DNA of 64,000 nt from Gammaproteobacteria bacterium (GCA_041395725.1 JAWKZW010000001.1:3602501-3666500); one strand, 5' to 3'; shown: positions 34,091 to 44,025, numbered from the stretch's first letter. Notes: generated from the letters alone by a model not told the origin. A program made the numbers and translations.

Positions 34091-34867
34091 TTGCTGGCAG
34101 TAATAGGTGGTTCGGGTTTATCCCGGTTAGACAGTTTGACAAGTGTCAGTTCGGCAACCTACCGGACACCTTTTGCGGATAGCGAGGTGGAGATCCTGAA
34201 TGGGTTTCTGGAAGGGTACCCGGTTGCCTTTCTGCCCCGCCATGGCGCGCAACATCACCTCCCACCTCACCGGATCAACTACCGGGCCAATCTCTGGGCC
34301 CTGAAAGAACACGGGGTGAATGATATAGTCGCTGTAAATGCCGTGGGCGGGATCAATCCCCAGTTGTCACCAGGTACGCTGGCCATTCCCGATCAGTTGA
34401 TTGACTACACGTACGGGCGTGACCACACCTTTTACGAGGAAAACCTGGAAGAGGTCGTGCACATTGATTTCACGCATCCGTACAGCAAGCGTCTGCGGCA
34501 TCTGCTGGTTATTGCCGTGGAGCAGGAACAACTTGAGATGGATGAAGACGAGAACAAATTGCCTTTGACCCGCGGAGTCTATGGCTGCGTGCAGGGGCCT
34601 AGACTTGAAACCGCCGCGGAGATCAACCGCCTGCGCCGGGACGGTTGCGACATGGTAGGCATGACAGGTATGCCGGAGGCGGCACTGGCCCGTGAGCTGG
34701 GGCTGCAGTATGCCTGCCTGGCACTCTCCGTAAACCGGGCCGCTGGGCTTGAGGAAATGCCTATTACCATGGAGGCTATTAACAATACCTTGTCCAGGGG
34801 CATTATCGAGGTCAAAAATATATTGCAGGTGTTTGTGCGACTGTACCGGGAACGCACGGAAATTTGA
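34091..34867 (+). CDS. S-methyl-5'-thioinosine phosphorylase (MTAP/PNP family)
   Basis: The 258-residue enzyme belongs to the trimeric purine phosphorylase family: IGGSGLSRL at the N terminus, RHGAQHHLPPHRINYRAN near residue 55, and NRAAGLEE near the end. It resembles the Pseudomonas enzyme that splits methylthioinosine to hypoxanthine and methylthioribose-1-phosphate, part of recycling the polyamine by-product MTA. I prefer the TTG start at 34091 because AAGAGGG at 34076-34082 sits 8 bp before it; the frame remains open to 33965 but the extra residues are not family-like. Neighbouring csiV–mfd–gap–nqr order matches Pseudomonas as I remember it. Confidence 0.85.
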   Translation: MLAVIGGSGLSRLDSLTSVSSATYRTPFADSEVEILNGFLEGYPVAFLPRHGAQHHLPPHRINYRANLWALKEHGVNDIVAVNAVGGINPQLSPGTLAIPDQLIDYTYGRDHTFYEENLEEVVHIDFTHPYSKRLRHLLVIAVEQEQLEMDEDENKLPLTRGVYGCVQGPRLETAAEINRLRRDGCDMVGMTGMPEAALARELGLQYACLALSVNRAAGLEEMPITMEAINNTLSRGIIEVKNILQVFVRLYRERTEI

Positions 34868-34911
34868 GATCGGGTCGGACCTCAGATTTCAACTTCCAAA
34901 CCGGTCAGGGG

Positions 34912-35892
34912 TTACTGATCCACACTCTGAGGAGGGTCGGCTGCCAGCGGGGCCGGCAGGGATAGGGGCGGAGGCAGATCATAAGGTTGCACGCTGATCA
35001 CCAGGCCCAGCGCTGGATGATCCAGATAGTGAAACTCGTTACTGCGCATATCCCGACTCTGGCGCATTTGAATTATGCGGCTGATGCCGAATGCATTAAT
35101 CCCGTTTGCAGTTTCAGTTGCCGGTCTGCCTGGTGGGGCGGGTGGTAACTGCCAGCGGCTGTCACCAGTTCCAGGTGCGGTAAATTCAGTCAGCCATAGA
35201 TCAGTATCGATCACCACGCGGTCTTCATTCTGATTAAAGCGGATGGTGAGGTTACCCTCCAGTTCAAAATGTTCACCGTATTGCCGACCGCCGCGAACAA
35301 TCAGCGCTGTTGCGCTGCCAGTTCCCACCACCGGTTGTCGCCAGAGGCCGGTGAACAGCAGGCGATTGTTGGCGGAGCTTTCCAGCCTGGCATTGGTGGT
35401 CTGGAAATTGCTGAGCTCGCGCGGCAGCAGAAGGTAGGGGTCCCGTTCGAAGTCTGGCAGCCGCAGATCGGCAGCTGGCCGGTGCGGGAAAGGGCCCGTT
35501 TCGGGAGGGAGTGATTCTGTTCCGGGCTCAGCAATGCCTTCTATCAGTTCGGTGCTGAATTCCTCACTGCCGGTTATGCCAAGCACCCGCTGCTCAAAAT
35601 TCTCAACCTGAAAGAAATTCGCCAGTCTTGCAAATTCCCGGCTGCGTTGTGGGTAGCTAAGATTCAGACTCGCCGGCGACCACAGTTCGGCGTTGCGGTA
35701 CTCCGGGTATTCATTGGAAAAAATGCTGATTTCCACCTGAAACCAGCGAAAGCCGTCATAGGAGGCGGCCAGGGTGGCGGACCCCGATAGCGCCAGAACC
35801 GCCGGTAAAAGCAGGCTGATCAGTGGTAATCGCTGACAGATTTTAACCATCACGACCCGGAATAATGACTTTGAATTACTGGCTTCTGGCAT
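34912..35892 (-). CDS. csiV: CsiV family protein (exported)
   Basis: This 326-residue exported protein resembles CsiV, a periplasmic protein needed in Vibrio for the chromosome-independent response to D-amino acids and peptidoglycan binding. A signal peptide follows the second methionine (MVKICQRLPLISLLLPAV to about AASYDG). The mature start FRWFQVEISIFSN is the family hallmark. The C-terminal half is beta-rich and ends in a Pro-rich tail. The in-frame ATG at 35850 would give a tidier signal peptide than the one at 35892. It lies 32 bp downstream of mfd, presumably in one operon. The functional name is by position and the N-terminal hallmark. Confidence 0.72.
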   Translation of the reverse strand: MPEASNSKSLFRVVMVKICQRLPLISLLLPAVLALSGSATLAASYDGFRWFQVEISIFSNEYPEYRNAELWSPASLNLSYPQRSREFARLANFFQVENFEQRVLGITGSEEFSTELIEGIAEPGTESLPPETGPFPHRPAADLRLPDFERDPYLLLPRELSNFQTTNARLESSANNRLLFTGLWRQPVVGTGSATALIVRGGRQYGEHFELEGNLTIRFNQNEDRVVIDTDLWLTEFTAPGTGDSRWQLPPAPPGRPATETANGINAFGISRIIQMRQSRDMRSNEFHYLDHPALGLVISVQPYDLPPPLSLPAPLAADPPQSVDQ

Positions 35893-35924
35893 GTCGGCAA
35901 ATCATTGTGATGGAGGTGTGTGAT

Positions 35925-38900
35925 TCAGGCCGCCGGCTGGTCGGAAACCCGGAAGCGACCCAGAATGGCAGCAATGAAGTCCAGTCGCTGCGCAGCATTG
36001 TCCGGGGCCTCGTGAGAAAACAGCAGCTGGTTGGCTGAACCCAGTTTATAGTGTTGTGGATCCTGTTGCACCATCTCCACTATTGATAAGGGGTCAACAT
36101 TGGTCGTGGAGGAGAATTCTATCCGGCCGCTGCTGACATTGGCATCAATTTTACTGATCCCTAATGGCAGGGCCTGCAGTTTCAGGTGCGTAAGCCGGAA
36201 CAGCAATCTGACTTCGTTTGGCAGCGGGCCGAACCGATCTATCATTTCTTCCTGCAATCCGGTGAGCTCGTCGGCCGTATCGGCGGCGGAGATCCGCTTG
36301 TAAATCACCAGGCGATTATGCACATCCGGCAGGTAATGCTCCGGGATCAGAGCCGGAATGCGCAAATTGATTTCGATGGCCTTCTCTGCCTTGTAATCCA
36401 GTGCCGGAGTTTTACCGGCCCGCAGGGATTCAACAGCGTCCTCGAGCATCTCCAGATAGAGACTGAATCCGATTTTCTGCATGTGCCCGCTCTGCTCTTC
36501 ACCGAGGAATTCCCCGGCTCCACGAATTTCCAGATCATGGCTGGCCAGGGTGAAGCCTGCCCCCAGAGCGCTGGCGGCCCGGATGGCGTCAATCCGCTTG
36601 TGCGCGTCATCACTCATCTTGCCCTGGTGCGGAGTCAGTAAATAGGCATAGGCCTGGTGATGGGAGCGGCCAACCCGCCCACGCAGCTGATGCAGTTGCG
36701 CCAGGCCGAATTTATCAGCCCGGTGAATGATGATGGTGTTGGCGCTGGGTATATCGATTCCCGTTTCGATGATCGTTGAACAGAGAAGCAGGTTGAACCG
36801 TTTGTGATAAAAGTCACCCATGACTTTTTCCAGTTCCCGTTCGGGCATCTGTCCATGGGCGATGGCGATCCTGGCCTGGGGCACGATTTCCCGCAACCGG
36901 GCAGCGGCCTGTTCAATGGTCTTTACTTCGTTGTGCAGATAAAAGACCTGACCACCCCGGAGGAGCTCCCGCAGCACTGCTTCCTTGATCAGGCTGTCCT
37001 GCTCTTCCCTGATGAAGGTCTTTACTGACAGCCTTTTGGCCGGGGGCGTAACGATCAGTGACAGATCCCGGACCCCGGACAAGGCCAGGTTCAATGTGCG
37101 GGGAATAGGTGTGGCGGTGAGGGTCAGGACATCCACATTGGCGCGCATGGCCTTCAATTTTTCCTTCTGTCTGACTCCGAACCGATGTTCTTCATCGATG
37201 ATTAACAGGCCCAGGTCATGGTACCTGATCCCGTTGTTCAGCAGTTTGTGGGTTCCGATCAGCACGTCTGTCTTGCCATTGGCCAGTTTATCCAGGCTCT
37301 GCTGTTGCTCCTGAGAGGACTTGAAGCGGGAAATGACGTCCACACTGATCGGCCAGTCCGCGAACCGATCCTGGAAACTGCTGAAATGCTGTTGGGCCAG
37401 CAGGGTTGTGGGTACCAGGATTGCCACCTGCTTGTGATTCTGGGCAGCTATGAAGGCAGCGCGCATAGCGACTTCGGTCTTGCCGAACCCGACGTCTCCG
37501 CAGACCAGTCGGTCCATGGCGCGCTCGGAACTCATATCGGTGATTACCGCGGAAATGGCGTTAGCCTGATCTTCGGTTTCTTCAAAAGGAAAACTGTCGG
37601 CAAACTGCTCCAGGCTGATGTCCCCGGTGTCATAGACAAAGCCTTTTCTGGCTTCCCTGCGGGCGTAGATCTCCAGCAGTTCTGCAGCAACATCACGGAT
37701 TTTTTCGGCCGCCTTGCGTCTGGCCTTTTTCCAGGCGTCGGTGCCCAACCTGTTGAGGGGAGCCAACTCCGGGTCCGCGCCGGAATAGCGGCTTATAAGG
37801 TGCAGAGAGGATACCGGTACATAGAGCTTGCTGTTGCCGGCGTATTCCAGCAGCAGGAACTCAGTCACCTGCTCATCGATAGTCAGCGTCGTCAGACCAC
37901 GGTAACGGCCGACGCCATTCTCCACATGAACTACCGCGTCACCCTCGCGCAGTTCGGTGAGGCTCTTGATAGCGAATTCAGTGTTGTCCTGAACCTTGCC
38001 GCGGCGTCTGCGCTGGGCGATCTTGCCACCGAAAAGCTGTGCCTCACTGATCAGTACCGTGTCGGTGTCCGGCAACCAGAGCCCGCGATCCAGGGGGGCG
38101 ACACAGAGGTAGACGCCCGGTGGCGACTGCCGGAATTGCTGCCACGATTCCATGGGCTCGGGGCGAAGTTCAATGGTGCGGAACAGCTCCGTCAGGGTCT
38201 CACGGCGCCCGGCCGACTCGGCGCAAAGCAAAACCCGGCTGTCGCCGTGAGAGCTGAGAAAATCGTGCAGATTGGCCAGAGGTGACTGCATTTTTGCATT
38301 GATGGCAAGATCGGGAAGTCCATTGACTGTGAAAGCCTTCGTCGCCCGGCGGCCTGAATCCCCGGCAATAATTTCCACGGTGGGAAAGGTGTTGAGTTGC
38401 CCGAAGACATCGCTGGCGGAAAGAAACACCTCGCCGGGGTCCAGTATCGGACGGTATCTGTCGATCTGCCGGTCGGTGTGCCGTGTCTTGATCTCATGCC
38501 AGAATGACTCTCCGGCGCTATCCAGCCTGCCAATTCGAACGACCCGGGTCTGCTCGGGTAAAAAATCCACCAGGCTGGATAGCTGGTCAAAAAACAGCGC
38601 GAGGTAGTATTCCAGACCGGGTGAAGCGATGCCGTCGCTGACATCCTGGTAAAGTGGACAGTTGCGTATATCCACATCAAAGCGTTCCCGGAAACTATTG
38701 CGAAAGCGCAGAATTCCAGCTTCGTTCAGAGGAAACTCTTTACCGGGTAACAGGCGGATCTCTTCGACCTGCCCCAGCGAGCGTTGGGTTTCAGGATCGA
38801 AGGGGCGTAAGGTTTCTATTTCATCGCCCAGCAGATCGACCCGGAAAGGCAGATCACTTCCCATGGGGAAGATGTCCATGATCGAACCGCGTACTGCAAA

Positions 38901-39401
38901 CTCACCGTGCTCATAGACAGCCTCGACACTCTGGTAGCCGGCCTTCAGCAAGGTGATGCGCATGGTGTCGATGTCAAACTGCTGGCCGCATGTCAGCATA
39001 AGACTGTTGGACGTAACGTAGCTGCGGGGGGGCAGGCGATGCATCAGGCTGCTGAAAGAGACAACCAGAATTCCCCTCTTCAGGGTTGGTAACCTGTACA
39101 GGGTGTTGAGGCGGTCGGATGTTATATCCTGGTGCGCGGAAAAGTTGTCATAAGGGAGGGTTTCCCAGTCGGGGAATGACAGCACAGGGGTCTGATCGGC
39201 GCCGTAGAAAAACCCCAGCTCGCGGCGCAACTGTTCTGCCTGTTCATTGTTTTCGGTCACCACCAGCAGCGGAGCAGGGCTGTGCCGGGCGGCTTCACTG
39301 ATGGCAAGACTGGTCGCCAGGCCTGGCAGATTGGCCCAGCGCACAACAGGCGTTTCATCATCGGGCAGTGGCGGATTAAGTAATTCGACGAATGGCTTCA
39401 C
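35925..39401 (-). CDS. mfd: Transcription-repair coupling factor
   Basis: Mfd pushes stalled RNA polymerase off DNA lesions and recruits UvrA. Domains in order are the UvrB-like region (1-330) and the RNA polymerase-interaction domain (about 480-550). These are followed by the RecG-like translocase with Walker A GDVGFGKTE and DEEH box IIDEEHRFG, and the C-terminal autoinhibitory domain. A GTG start at 39401 (MKPFVELLNPPLPD) gives 1,158 residues, close to E. coli's 1,148, and aligns with family N termini. The frame stays open to an ATG at 39494, but those 31 residues are not family-like. It is divergent from gap. Confidence 0.96.
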   Translation of the reverse strand: MKPFVELLNPPLPDDETPVVRWANLPGLATSLAISEAARHSPAPLLVVTENNEQAEQLRRELGFFYGADQTPVLSFPDWETLPYDNFSAHQDITSDRLNTLYRLPTLKRGILVVSFSSLMHRLPPRSYVTSNSLMLTCGQQFDIDTMRITLLKAGYQSVEAVYEHGEFAVRGSIMDIFPMGSDLPFRVDLLGDEIETLRPFDPETQRSLGQVEEIRLLPGKEFPLNEAGILRFRNSFRERFDVDIRNCPLYQDVSDGIASPGLEYYLALFFDQLSSLVDFLPEQTRVVRIGRLDSAGESFWHEIKTRHTDRQIDRYRPILDPGEVFLSASDVFGQLNTFPTVEIIAGDSGRRATKAFTVNGLPDLAINAKMQSPLANLHDFLSSHGDSRVLLCAESAGRRETLTELFRTIELRPEPMESWQQFRQSPPGVYLCVAPLDRGLWLPDTDTVLISEAQLFGGKIAQRRRRGKVQDNTEFAIKSLTELREGDAVVHVENGVGRYRGLTTLTIDEQVTEFLLLEYAGNSKLYVPVSSLHLISRYSGADPELAPLNRLGTDAWKKARRKAAEKIRDVAAELLEIYARREARKGFVYDTGDISLEQFADSFPFEETEDQANAISAVITDMSSERAMDRLVCGDVGFGKTEVAMRAAFIAAQNHKQVAILVPTTLLAQQHFSSFQDRFADWPISVDVISRFKSSQEQQQSLDKLANGKTDVLIGTHKLLNNGIRYHDLGLLIIDEEHRFGVRQKEKLKAMRANVDVLTLTATPIPRTLNLALSGVRDLSLIVTPPAKRLSVKTFIREEQDSLIKEAVLRELLRGGQVFYLHNEVKTIEQAAARLREIVPQARIAIAHGQMPERELEKVMGDFYHKRFNLLLCSTIIETGIDIPSANTIIIHRADKFGLAQLHQLRGRVGRSHHQAYAYLLTPHQGKMSDDAHKRIDAIRAASALGAGFTLASHDLEIRGAGEFLGEEQSGHMQKIGFSLYLEMLEDAVESLRAGKTPALDYKAEKAIEINLRIPALIPEHYLPDVHNRLVIYKRISAADTADELTGLQEEMIDRFGPLPNEVRLLFRLTHLKLQALPLGISKIDANVSSGRIEFSSTTNVDPLSIVEMVQQDPQHYKLGSANQLLFSHEAPDNAAQRLDFIAAILGRFRVSDQPAA

Positions 39402-39532
39402 TGGTCTGTTTTGATCGTATCGGAGAAAGGCAGTGATTGTACCGTAATTCGCCAGGGAGCGAGTTCTCCCCATGGATATATTGCGCTGTATCACATTGAG
39501 AGGCTAAGGTGCGTTCTGTCGGGGTGTTCGTG

Positions 39533-39561
39533 TTGCACCCGGGATGCAATCAAAAGATAAT
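39533..39561 (+). promoter_or_regulatory. Candidate gap promoter
   Basis: TTGCAC at 39533-39538 and GATAAT at 39556-39561, spaced exactly 17 bp, place the transcript start near 39568. This argues for the GTG start at 39602 rather than any upstream start. Confidence 0.6.
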
Positions 39562-39601
39562 AACCGGGAATAAAAAAACCCCTTATTTTATAGGTGCTCT
39601 A

Positions 39602-41065
39602 GTGGAAAGACCCAGTGTAGAAGACTATTTTGCTGACTGGAAACAGCGTGAGGCGCTGGTCCAGGAAATGATTCCCGTGATCGGGCGACTTTACAGCCAG
39701 CGAGATGTCGGCGTGTTTATTTACGGCAGGCCGATTCATAATCGATCGGTGACTTTTATTATGAAGTCTCATCGTTATGTGCGTCAGGTGGAAAAGAACG
39801 AGATGTCGGAATTCGAATCCCACCCGGTACTCCTGGCGCTGGCCAAGCTGGATTTGTGGCATGCGCAGATCGATCTTGGCAAGCTGACCGTCAAATATAT
39901 GGAGCAGCTGCAGGCAAAGGGTGAAGAGGCGCTGGATGTTGACAGTTTTGTCACGCAGGAACTGGCGTACCTTGACGGCAACAAGAAGCTGCCGGTTGAG
40001 AAAAGCCAGGATGTGGTGTTGTATGGGTTCGGGCGCATTGGGCGGCTGATGGCCAGGCTGCTGGTGGAACGCACCAGCACCGGCGAAACAATGCGCCTGA
40101 AGGCTGTCGTAGTGAGGCCCGGCGAGGAAGGCGACCTGGATAAGCGAGCCGGGTTGTTCACCAACGATTCCGTGCACGGTGCGTTCCAGGGCACTCTGCG
40201 TGTCGACCACAAGAATAATTGCCTGATCGCCAACGGTAACCCCATCAAGGTTATTTATGCCAACAACCCTGACGAGATCGACTACACCCAGTACGGTATT
40301 TCCGACGCCCTGGTGGTAGATAATACCGGCAAGTGGCGGGACCGGGAGGGTCTGTCCCTGCATCTCAAGGCGAAAGGTGTTGCCAAGGTGATGCTGACCG
40401 CACCAGGAAAAGGGGATCTGAAGAATATCGTTTATGGCATCAACCATAATGAGATTACGCCGGAAGATCAGATTATTACCGCGGCATCCTGTACAACGAA
40501 CGCGATCGCACCGGTGTTGAAAGTGATACAGGACAAGTACGGGATTGTCCATGGGCACGTTGAGACGGTCCATGCCTACACCAACGACCAGAATCTGATT
40601 GACAACTACCACAAGGGCACGCGCCGCGGGCGCAGCGCGGCGCTGAACATGGTGCTCACCGAAACAGGCGCCGCCAAGGCCGTGGTCAAGGTAGTGCCCG
40701 AGCTGACCGGCAAGTTGACAGGTAATGCTGTCCGGGTTCCCATCCCGAACGTGTCGATGGCGATTCTGATGCTCACCCTGGAGAAAGAGACAACCCGGGA
40801 AGAGCTGAACGATTTTCTACGCCAGATTGCCCTGCATTCCGATTTGCAAATGCAGATCAGTTACACCAACAACCCGGATGCGGTTTCCAGCGATTTTGTG
40901 GGTTCCAGAGAAGCTTCCATCGTCGACTCCTGCGCTACCATTGTCGATGGCAAGAGCTGTGTTCTGTATCTCTGGTACGACAACGAATTTGGTTATTGCT
41001 GTCAGGTCGCCCGGTGCGTTTACCGCATGGCTGGCGTCACCTACCAGGTTTATCCTCCCAGTTGA
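39602..41065 (+). CDS. gap: Glyceraldehyde-3-phosphate dehydrogenase, long form
   Basis: The enzyme oxidises glyceraldehyde-3-phosphate to 1,3-bisphosphoglycerate. Starting at GTG 39602 (AGGTG 5 bp upstream), it has 487 residues against about 335 in ordinary GAPDH. Residues 1-135 are an extra helical N-terminal domain (SVEDYFADWKQREALVQEM). The Rossmann start is VVLYGFGRIGRLMAR. The catalytic Cys is residue 297 in SCTTNAIAP. Long GAPDHs next to mfd and nqr are known from Pseudomonas. Whether it uses NAD or NADP and runs in the glycolytic or gluconeogenic direction is not clear; the location beside NADH-oxidising and transhydrogenase genes suggests a redox role. Confidence 0.93.
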   Translation: MERPSVEDYFADWKQREALVQEMIPVIGRLYSQRDVGVFIYGRPIHNRSVTFIMKSHRYVRQVEKNEMSEFESHPVLLALAKLDLWHAQIDLGKLTVKYMEQLQAKGEEALDVDSFVTQELAYLDGNKKLPVEKSQDVVLYGFGRIGRLMARLLVERTSTGETMRLKAVVVRPGEEGDLDKRAGLFTNDSVHGAFQGTLRVDHKNNCLIANGNPIKVIYANNPDEIDYTQYGISDALVVDNTGKWRDREGLSLHLKAKGVAKVMLTAPGKGDLKNIVYGINHNEITPEDQIITAASCTTNAIAPVLKVIQDKYGIVHGHVETVHAYTNDQNLIDNYHKGTRRGRSAALNMVLTETGAAKAVVKVVPELTGKLTGNAVRVPIPNVSMAILMLTLEKETTREELNDFLRQIALHSDLQMQISYTNNPDAVSSDFVGSREASIVDSCATIVDGKSCVLYLWYDNEFGYCCQVARCVYRMAGVTYQVYPPS

Positions 41066-41072
41066 ACCGAGT

Positions 41073-41125
41073 GGGCTTGTGGTGGTAAGGAATTGCCACC
41101 AGAAGCCCGTCCCGCCTGACTTTTT
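41073..41125 (+). terminator. Candidate intrinsic terminator after gap
   Basis: GGGCTT and TGGTGG (41073-41085) pair with CCACCA and AAGCCC (41096-41108), with one G-G mismatch between the two 6-bp blocks. TTTTT at 41121-41125 follows 12 bp later, which is further than ideal. Confidence 0.5.
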
Positions 41126-41139
41126 ATACGGAAACGCCC

Positions 41140-41168
41140 TAGTATTTTTGCCTCTGGGCCACTATAAT
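41140..41168 (+). promoter_or_regulatory. Candidate nqr operon promoter
   Basis: A perfect TATAAT at 41163-41168 with a poor -35 (TAGTAT at 41140-41145, spacing 17 bp) lies 155 bp before nqrA. The weak -35 suggests that an activator may be needed. No operator was recognised in the 150-bp leader. Confidence 0.45.
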
Positions 41169-41323
41169 TCCTGCCGTTCGTAGGTTGAGTGTGCTCTACA
41201 TCCCGAGGCTCCTTGTTTTGATTCTGAAAACGACTGTTGTGAGGTCTTTACCATCATGGCAGCGTCGTTCTTGTGAGTGTGTTGCGGGAAATCTTGTAAG
41301 TCATCAGTTCTCAGGCTTGATTC

Positions 41324-42676
41324 ATGATCAAAATTAAGCGCGGCCTTGATTTGCCTGTTTCCGGGGCACCGCGGCAGGAAATCGGCGATTCTCACAGTGT
41401 CCGGTCAGTGGCGATTGTGGGCAGGGACTATGTTGGCATGAAGCCGACCATGGAAGTTCAGGTTGGAGACCGGGTAAAACTGGGTCAATTGCTGTTCACC
41501 GACAAGAAAACGCCCGGCGTGCGATATACGTCGCCAGGTGCCGGGACGGTGTCCGCCATCAATCGTGGCGAGCGACGTGTACTGCAGTCGGTAGTGATCG
41601 ATCTGGATGGGAGCGAGGAAGTCGGATTCAGGCAATTTTCTGATCGGGAGCTGGAGACGCTGCCGGTTCAGGATATCGTCGATGCCCTGGTTGAATCCGG
41701 TGTCTGGACGGCGCTGCGTTCCCGGCCTTACAGCAAGGTGCCGGATCCTTCCCGTCGTCCGCGATCACTGTTTATCAACGCCATGGATACTAACCCTCTG
41801 GCAGCCGATCCCGGAGTTGCGCTGAAAGAGGCCGGCGACGATTTTGCCCGGGGAGTCAAGGCCCTGGCGCGCTTGCCGGAAAACAGGCTGTATCTTTGCA
41901 AGAGCCCCGGTGCCGTACCCGGAATTACACGGGAAGCCTACCCGGGTAATGTCCAGGTGGAAGAATTTTCCGGCCCTCATCCGGCAGGTCTCAGTGGCAC
42001 ACATATTCATTTCCTGGATCCTGCGGGTCTTTCCCGCCAGAGCTGGACCATCAACTACCAGGACGTCATAGCCATCGGCAGGCAGTTGGCCAGCGGCCGG
42101 TTGTCGGTGGAGCGGATTGTGTCCCTGGCCGGGCCTCAGGTGGAAGAGCCACGGCTGATCAGAACACGGCTGGGCGCCAATCTCGAGGAAATGACTATTG
42201 GCGAGTTATTATCGGGCGAAAACCGGGTGATCTCGGGTTCGGTGCTCAGTGGCCGTCATGGGCGCGGCGCCGAGGCTTTTCTGGGTCGCTATCATCTGCA
42301 GGTTTCGGTCCTGCGCGAAGGCAGGGAACGAGAACTGTTCGGTTATCTGTCCGCCGGAGTGAACCGTCATTCCGTGATGGGCATATACCTTTCCAGGCTG
42401 ATGAAAAGCATGACCATTGATTACACCACCACGACATACGGAAGTGAGAGGGCCATGGTGCCGGTGGGCAACTATGAGAAGGTGATGCCGCTGGACATTT
42501 TACCGACCCAGTTGCTCAGGTCTCTGATTGTCGGCGACATTGAAACAGCACAGAACCTTGGCGCCCTGGAGCTTGATGAAGAAGACCTGGCGCTGTGCAG
42601 TTATGTCTGCGCCGGTAAATACGACTACGGTCCGATACTGCGAAATAATCTGAATACGATTGAAAAAGAGAGCTGA
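41324..42676 (+). CDS. nqrA: Na+-translocating NADH:quinone reductase subunit A
   Basis: NqrA is the cytoplasmic, membrane-attached subunit of the sodium pump that oxidises NADH and reduces ubiquinone; it contributes to the quinone region. The 450-residue protein starts MIKIKRGLDLPVSGAP, typical of the family, followed by a barrel-sandwich-like VQVGDRVKLGQ and TSPGAGTV. No membrane helix is present. It opens an operon nqrABCDEF–apbE–nqrM with small gaps or overlaps. Confidence 0.96.
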   Translation: MIKIKRGLDLPVSGAPRQEIGDSHSVRSVAIVGRDYVGMKPTMEVQVGDRVKLGQLLFTDKKTPGVRYTSPGAGTVSAINRGERRVLQSVVIDLDGSEEVGFRQFSDRELETLPVQDIVDALVESGVWTALRSRPYSKVPDPSRRPRSLFINAMDTNPLAADPGVALKEAGDDFARGVKALARLPENRLYLCKSPGAVPGITREAYPGNVQVEEFSGPHPAGLSGTHIHFLDPAGLSRQSWTINYQDVIAIGRQLASGRLSVERIVSLAGPQVEEPRLIRTRLGANLEEMTIGELLSGENRVISGSVLSGRHGRGAEAFLGRYHLQVSVLREGRERELFGYLSAGVNRHSVMGIYLSRLMKSMTIDYTTTTYGSERAMVPVGNYEKVMPLDILPTQLLRSLIVGDIETAQNLGALELDEEDLALCSYVCAGKYDYGPILRNNLNTIEKES

Positions 42677-42765
42677 TTGACGACAGATTCTGGTCGTTGA
42701 TCTGCTATGCCGGTTTTACAGGCTCCATAACGGGCCAGCATTGGGGAAAGGTAACAACCACAGCC

Positions 42766-44025
42766 ATGGGATTGCGAAGAATTCTGGATGACGTATCGCC
42801 GCAATTTGAGAAGGGCGGCAGATACGAGAAATACTTTCCGCTGTTTGAGGCTGTGGACACCATCTTCTACTCACCCAGTAAGGTGACGGTGTCAGAGCCT
42901 CATATCCGGGACGGCATTGATCTCAAACGAATCATGATCACGGTCTGGTTCGCCGCCTTTCCGGCCATGTTCTACGGCATGTACAACATCGGCTTTCAGG
43001 CTAACCATGCGATTGCCGATGCCTGGTGGATCAGCAGCGTGAGCGGCTGGCGAGGCTGGGCCATTGAATTCCTGGCCGGTGGTTACGACCCCGGCAGCAT
43101 CTGGGACTGCTTCGTGCACGGGGCCGTTTACTACGTGCCCATTTACTTCGTCGTCTTCGCCGTAGGGGGCTTCTGGGAAGTCCTGTTCGCGATTATTCGC
43201 CGTCACGAAATTAACGAGGGTTTTTTCGTCACCTCGATCCTGTTTGCCTTGATATTGCCACCGGCAATCCCCTTATGGCAGGCGGCACTGGGTATTTCAT
43301 TCGGTATTGTCATTGGCAAGGAAGTGTTTGGTGGCACCGGCAAGAATTTTCTGAATCCGGCACTGACGGGGCGGGCCTTTCTGTTTTTCGCTTACGCGCC
43401 ACAGATATCCGGCAATTCGGTGTGGACTGCCATAGCACCCATAGACGGTACTTCAGGCGCTTCCAGTGATGGTTTCAGTGGTGCCACGGCACTCAGCCAG
43501 ATAGCGACTGATGGATTGCCCGCAGTGGCAGCGGCTACCGGTGAGGAGCTGACCTGGATGGCGGCATTCCTGGGGCAGATGCAGGGTTCGATCGGAGAGA
43601 CATCGACACTGGCGATTTTACTGGGTGGCGTTATTCTGCTGGTAACCCGGATTGCATCCTGGCGCATCATCACCGGCATGTTTCTGGGGATGGTCGTTTT
43701 CAGCTATTTCCTCAACTTCATCGGTTCCGACACCAATCCAATGATGGCACTGCCCTGGTACTGGCACCTGGTGGTCGGCAGTTTTGCCTTTGGCATGATA
43801 TTCATGGCGACCGACCCGGTGTCGGCGTCGATGACCGATGTTGGGAAGTGGATTTACGGCGCCTTTATCGGCGTGCTGACGGTGTTGATCCGGGTATTGA
43901 ATCCGGCTTACCCGGAGGGCGTGATGCTGGCAATTCTGTTCGCCAACCTTTTTGCGCCGCTGATCGACTACTGTGTAGTCAAGGCCAACATCAAGAGGAG
44001 ACAGTTACGTGGCATCCTCGAATGA
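42766..44025 (+). CDS. nqrB: Na+-translocating NADH:quinone reductase subunit B
   Basis: NqrB is the large multi-helix membrane subunit carrying covalent FMN and riboflavin and forming much of the Na+ path. The flavinylation motif SGAT is present with Thr241 as the attachment residue, to be modified by ApbE. The ATG at 42766 (MGLRRILDD) matches the family N terminus; an upstream ATG at 42697 would add 23 foreign residues. Length is 419. The end overlaps nqrC by 17 bp. Confidence 0.96.
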   Translation: MGLRRILDDVSPQFEKGGRYEKYFPLFEAVDTIFYSPSKVTVSEPHIRDGIDLKRIMITVWFAAFPAMFYGMYNIGFQANHAIADAWWISSVSGWRGWAIEFLAGGYDPGSIWDCFVHGAVYYVPIYFVVFAVGGFWEVLFAIIRRHEINEGFFVTSILFALILPPAIPLWQAALGISFGIVIGKEVFGGTGKNFLNPALTGRAFLFFAYAPQISGNSVWTAIAPIDGTSGASSDGFSGATALSQIATDGLPAVAAATGEELTWMAAFLGQMQGSIGETSTLAILLGGVILLVTRIASWRIITGMFLGMVVFSYFLNFIGSDTNPMMALPWYWHLVVGSFAFGMIFMATDPVSASMTDVGKWIYGAFIGVLTVLIRVLNPAYPEGVMLAILFANLFAPLIDYCVVKANIKRRQLRGILE

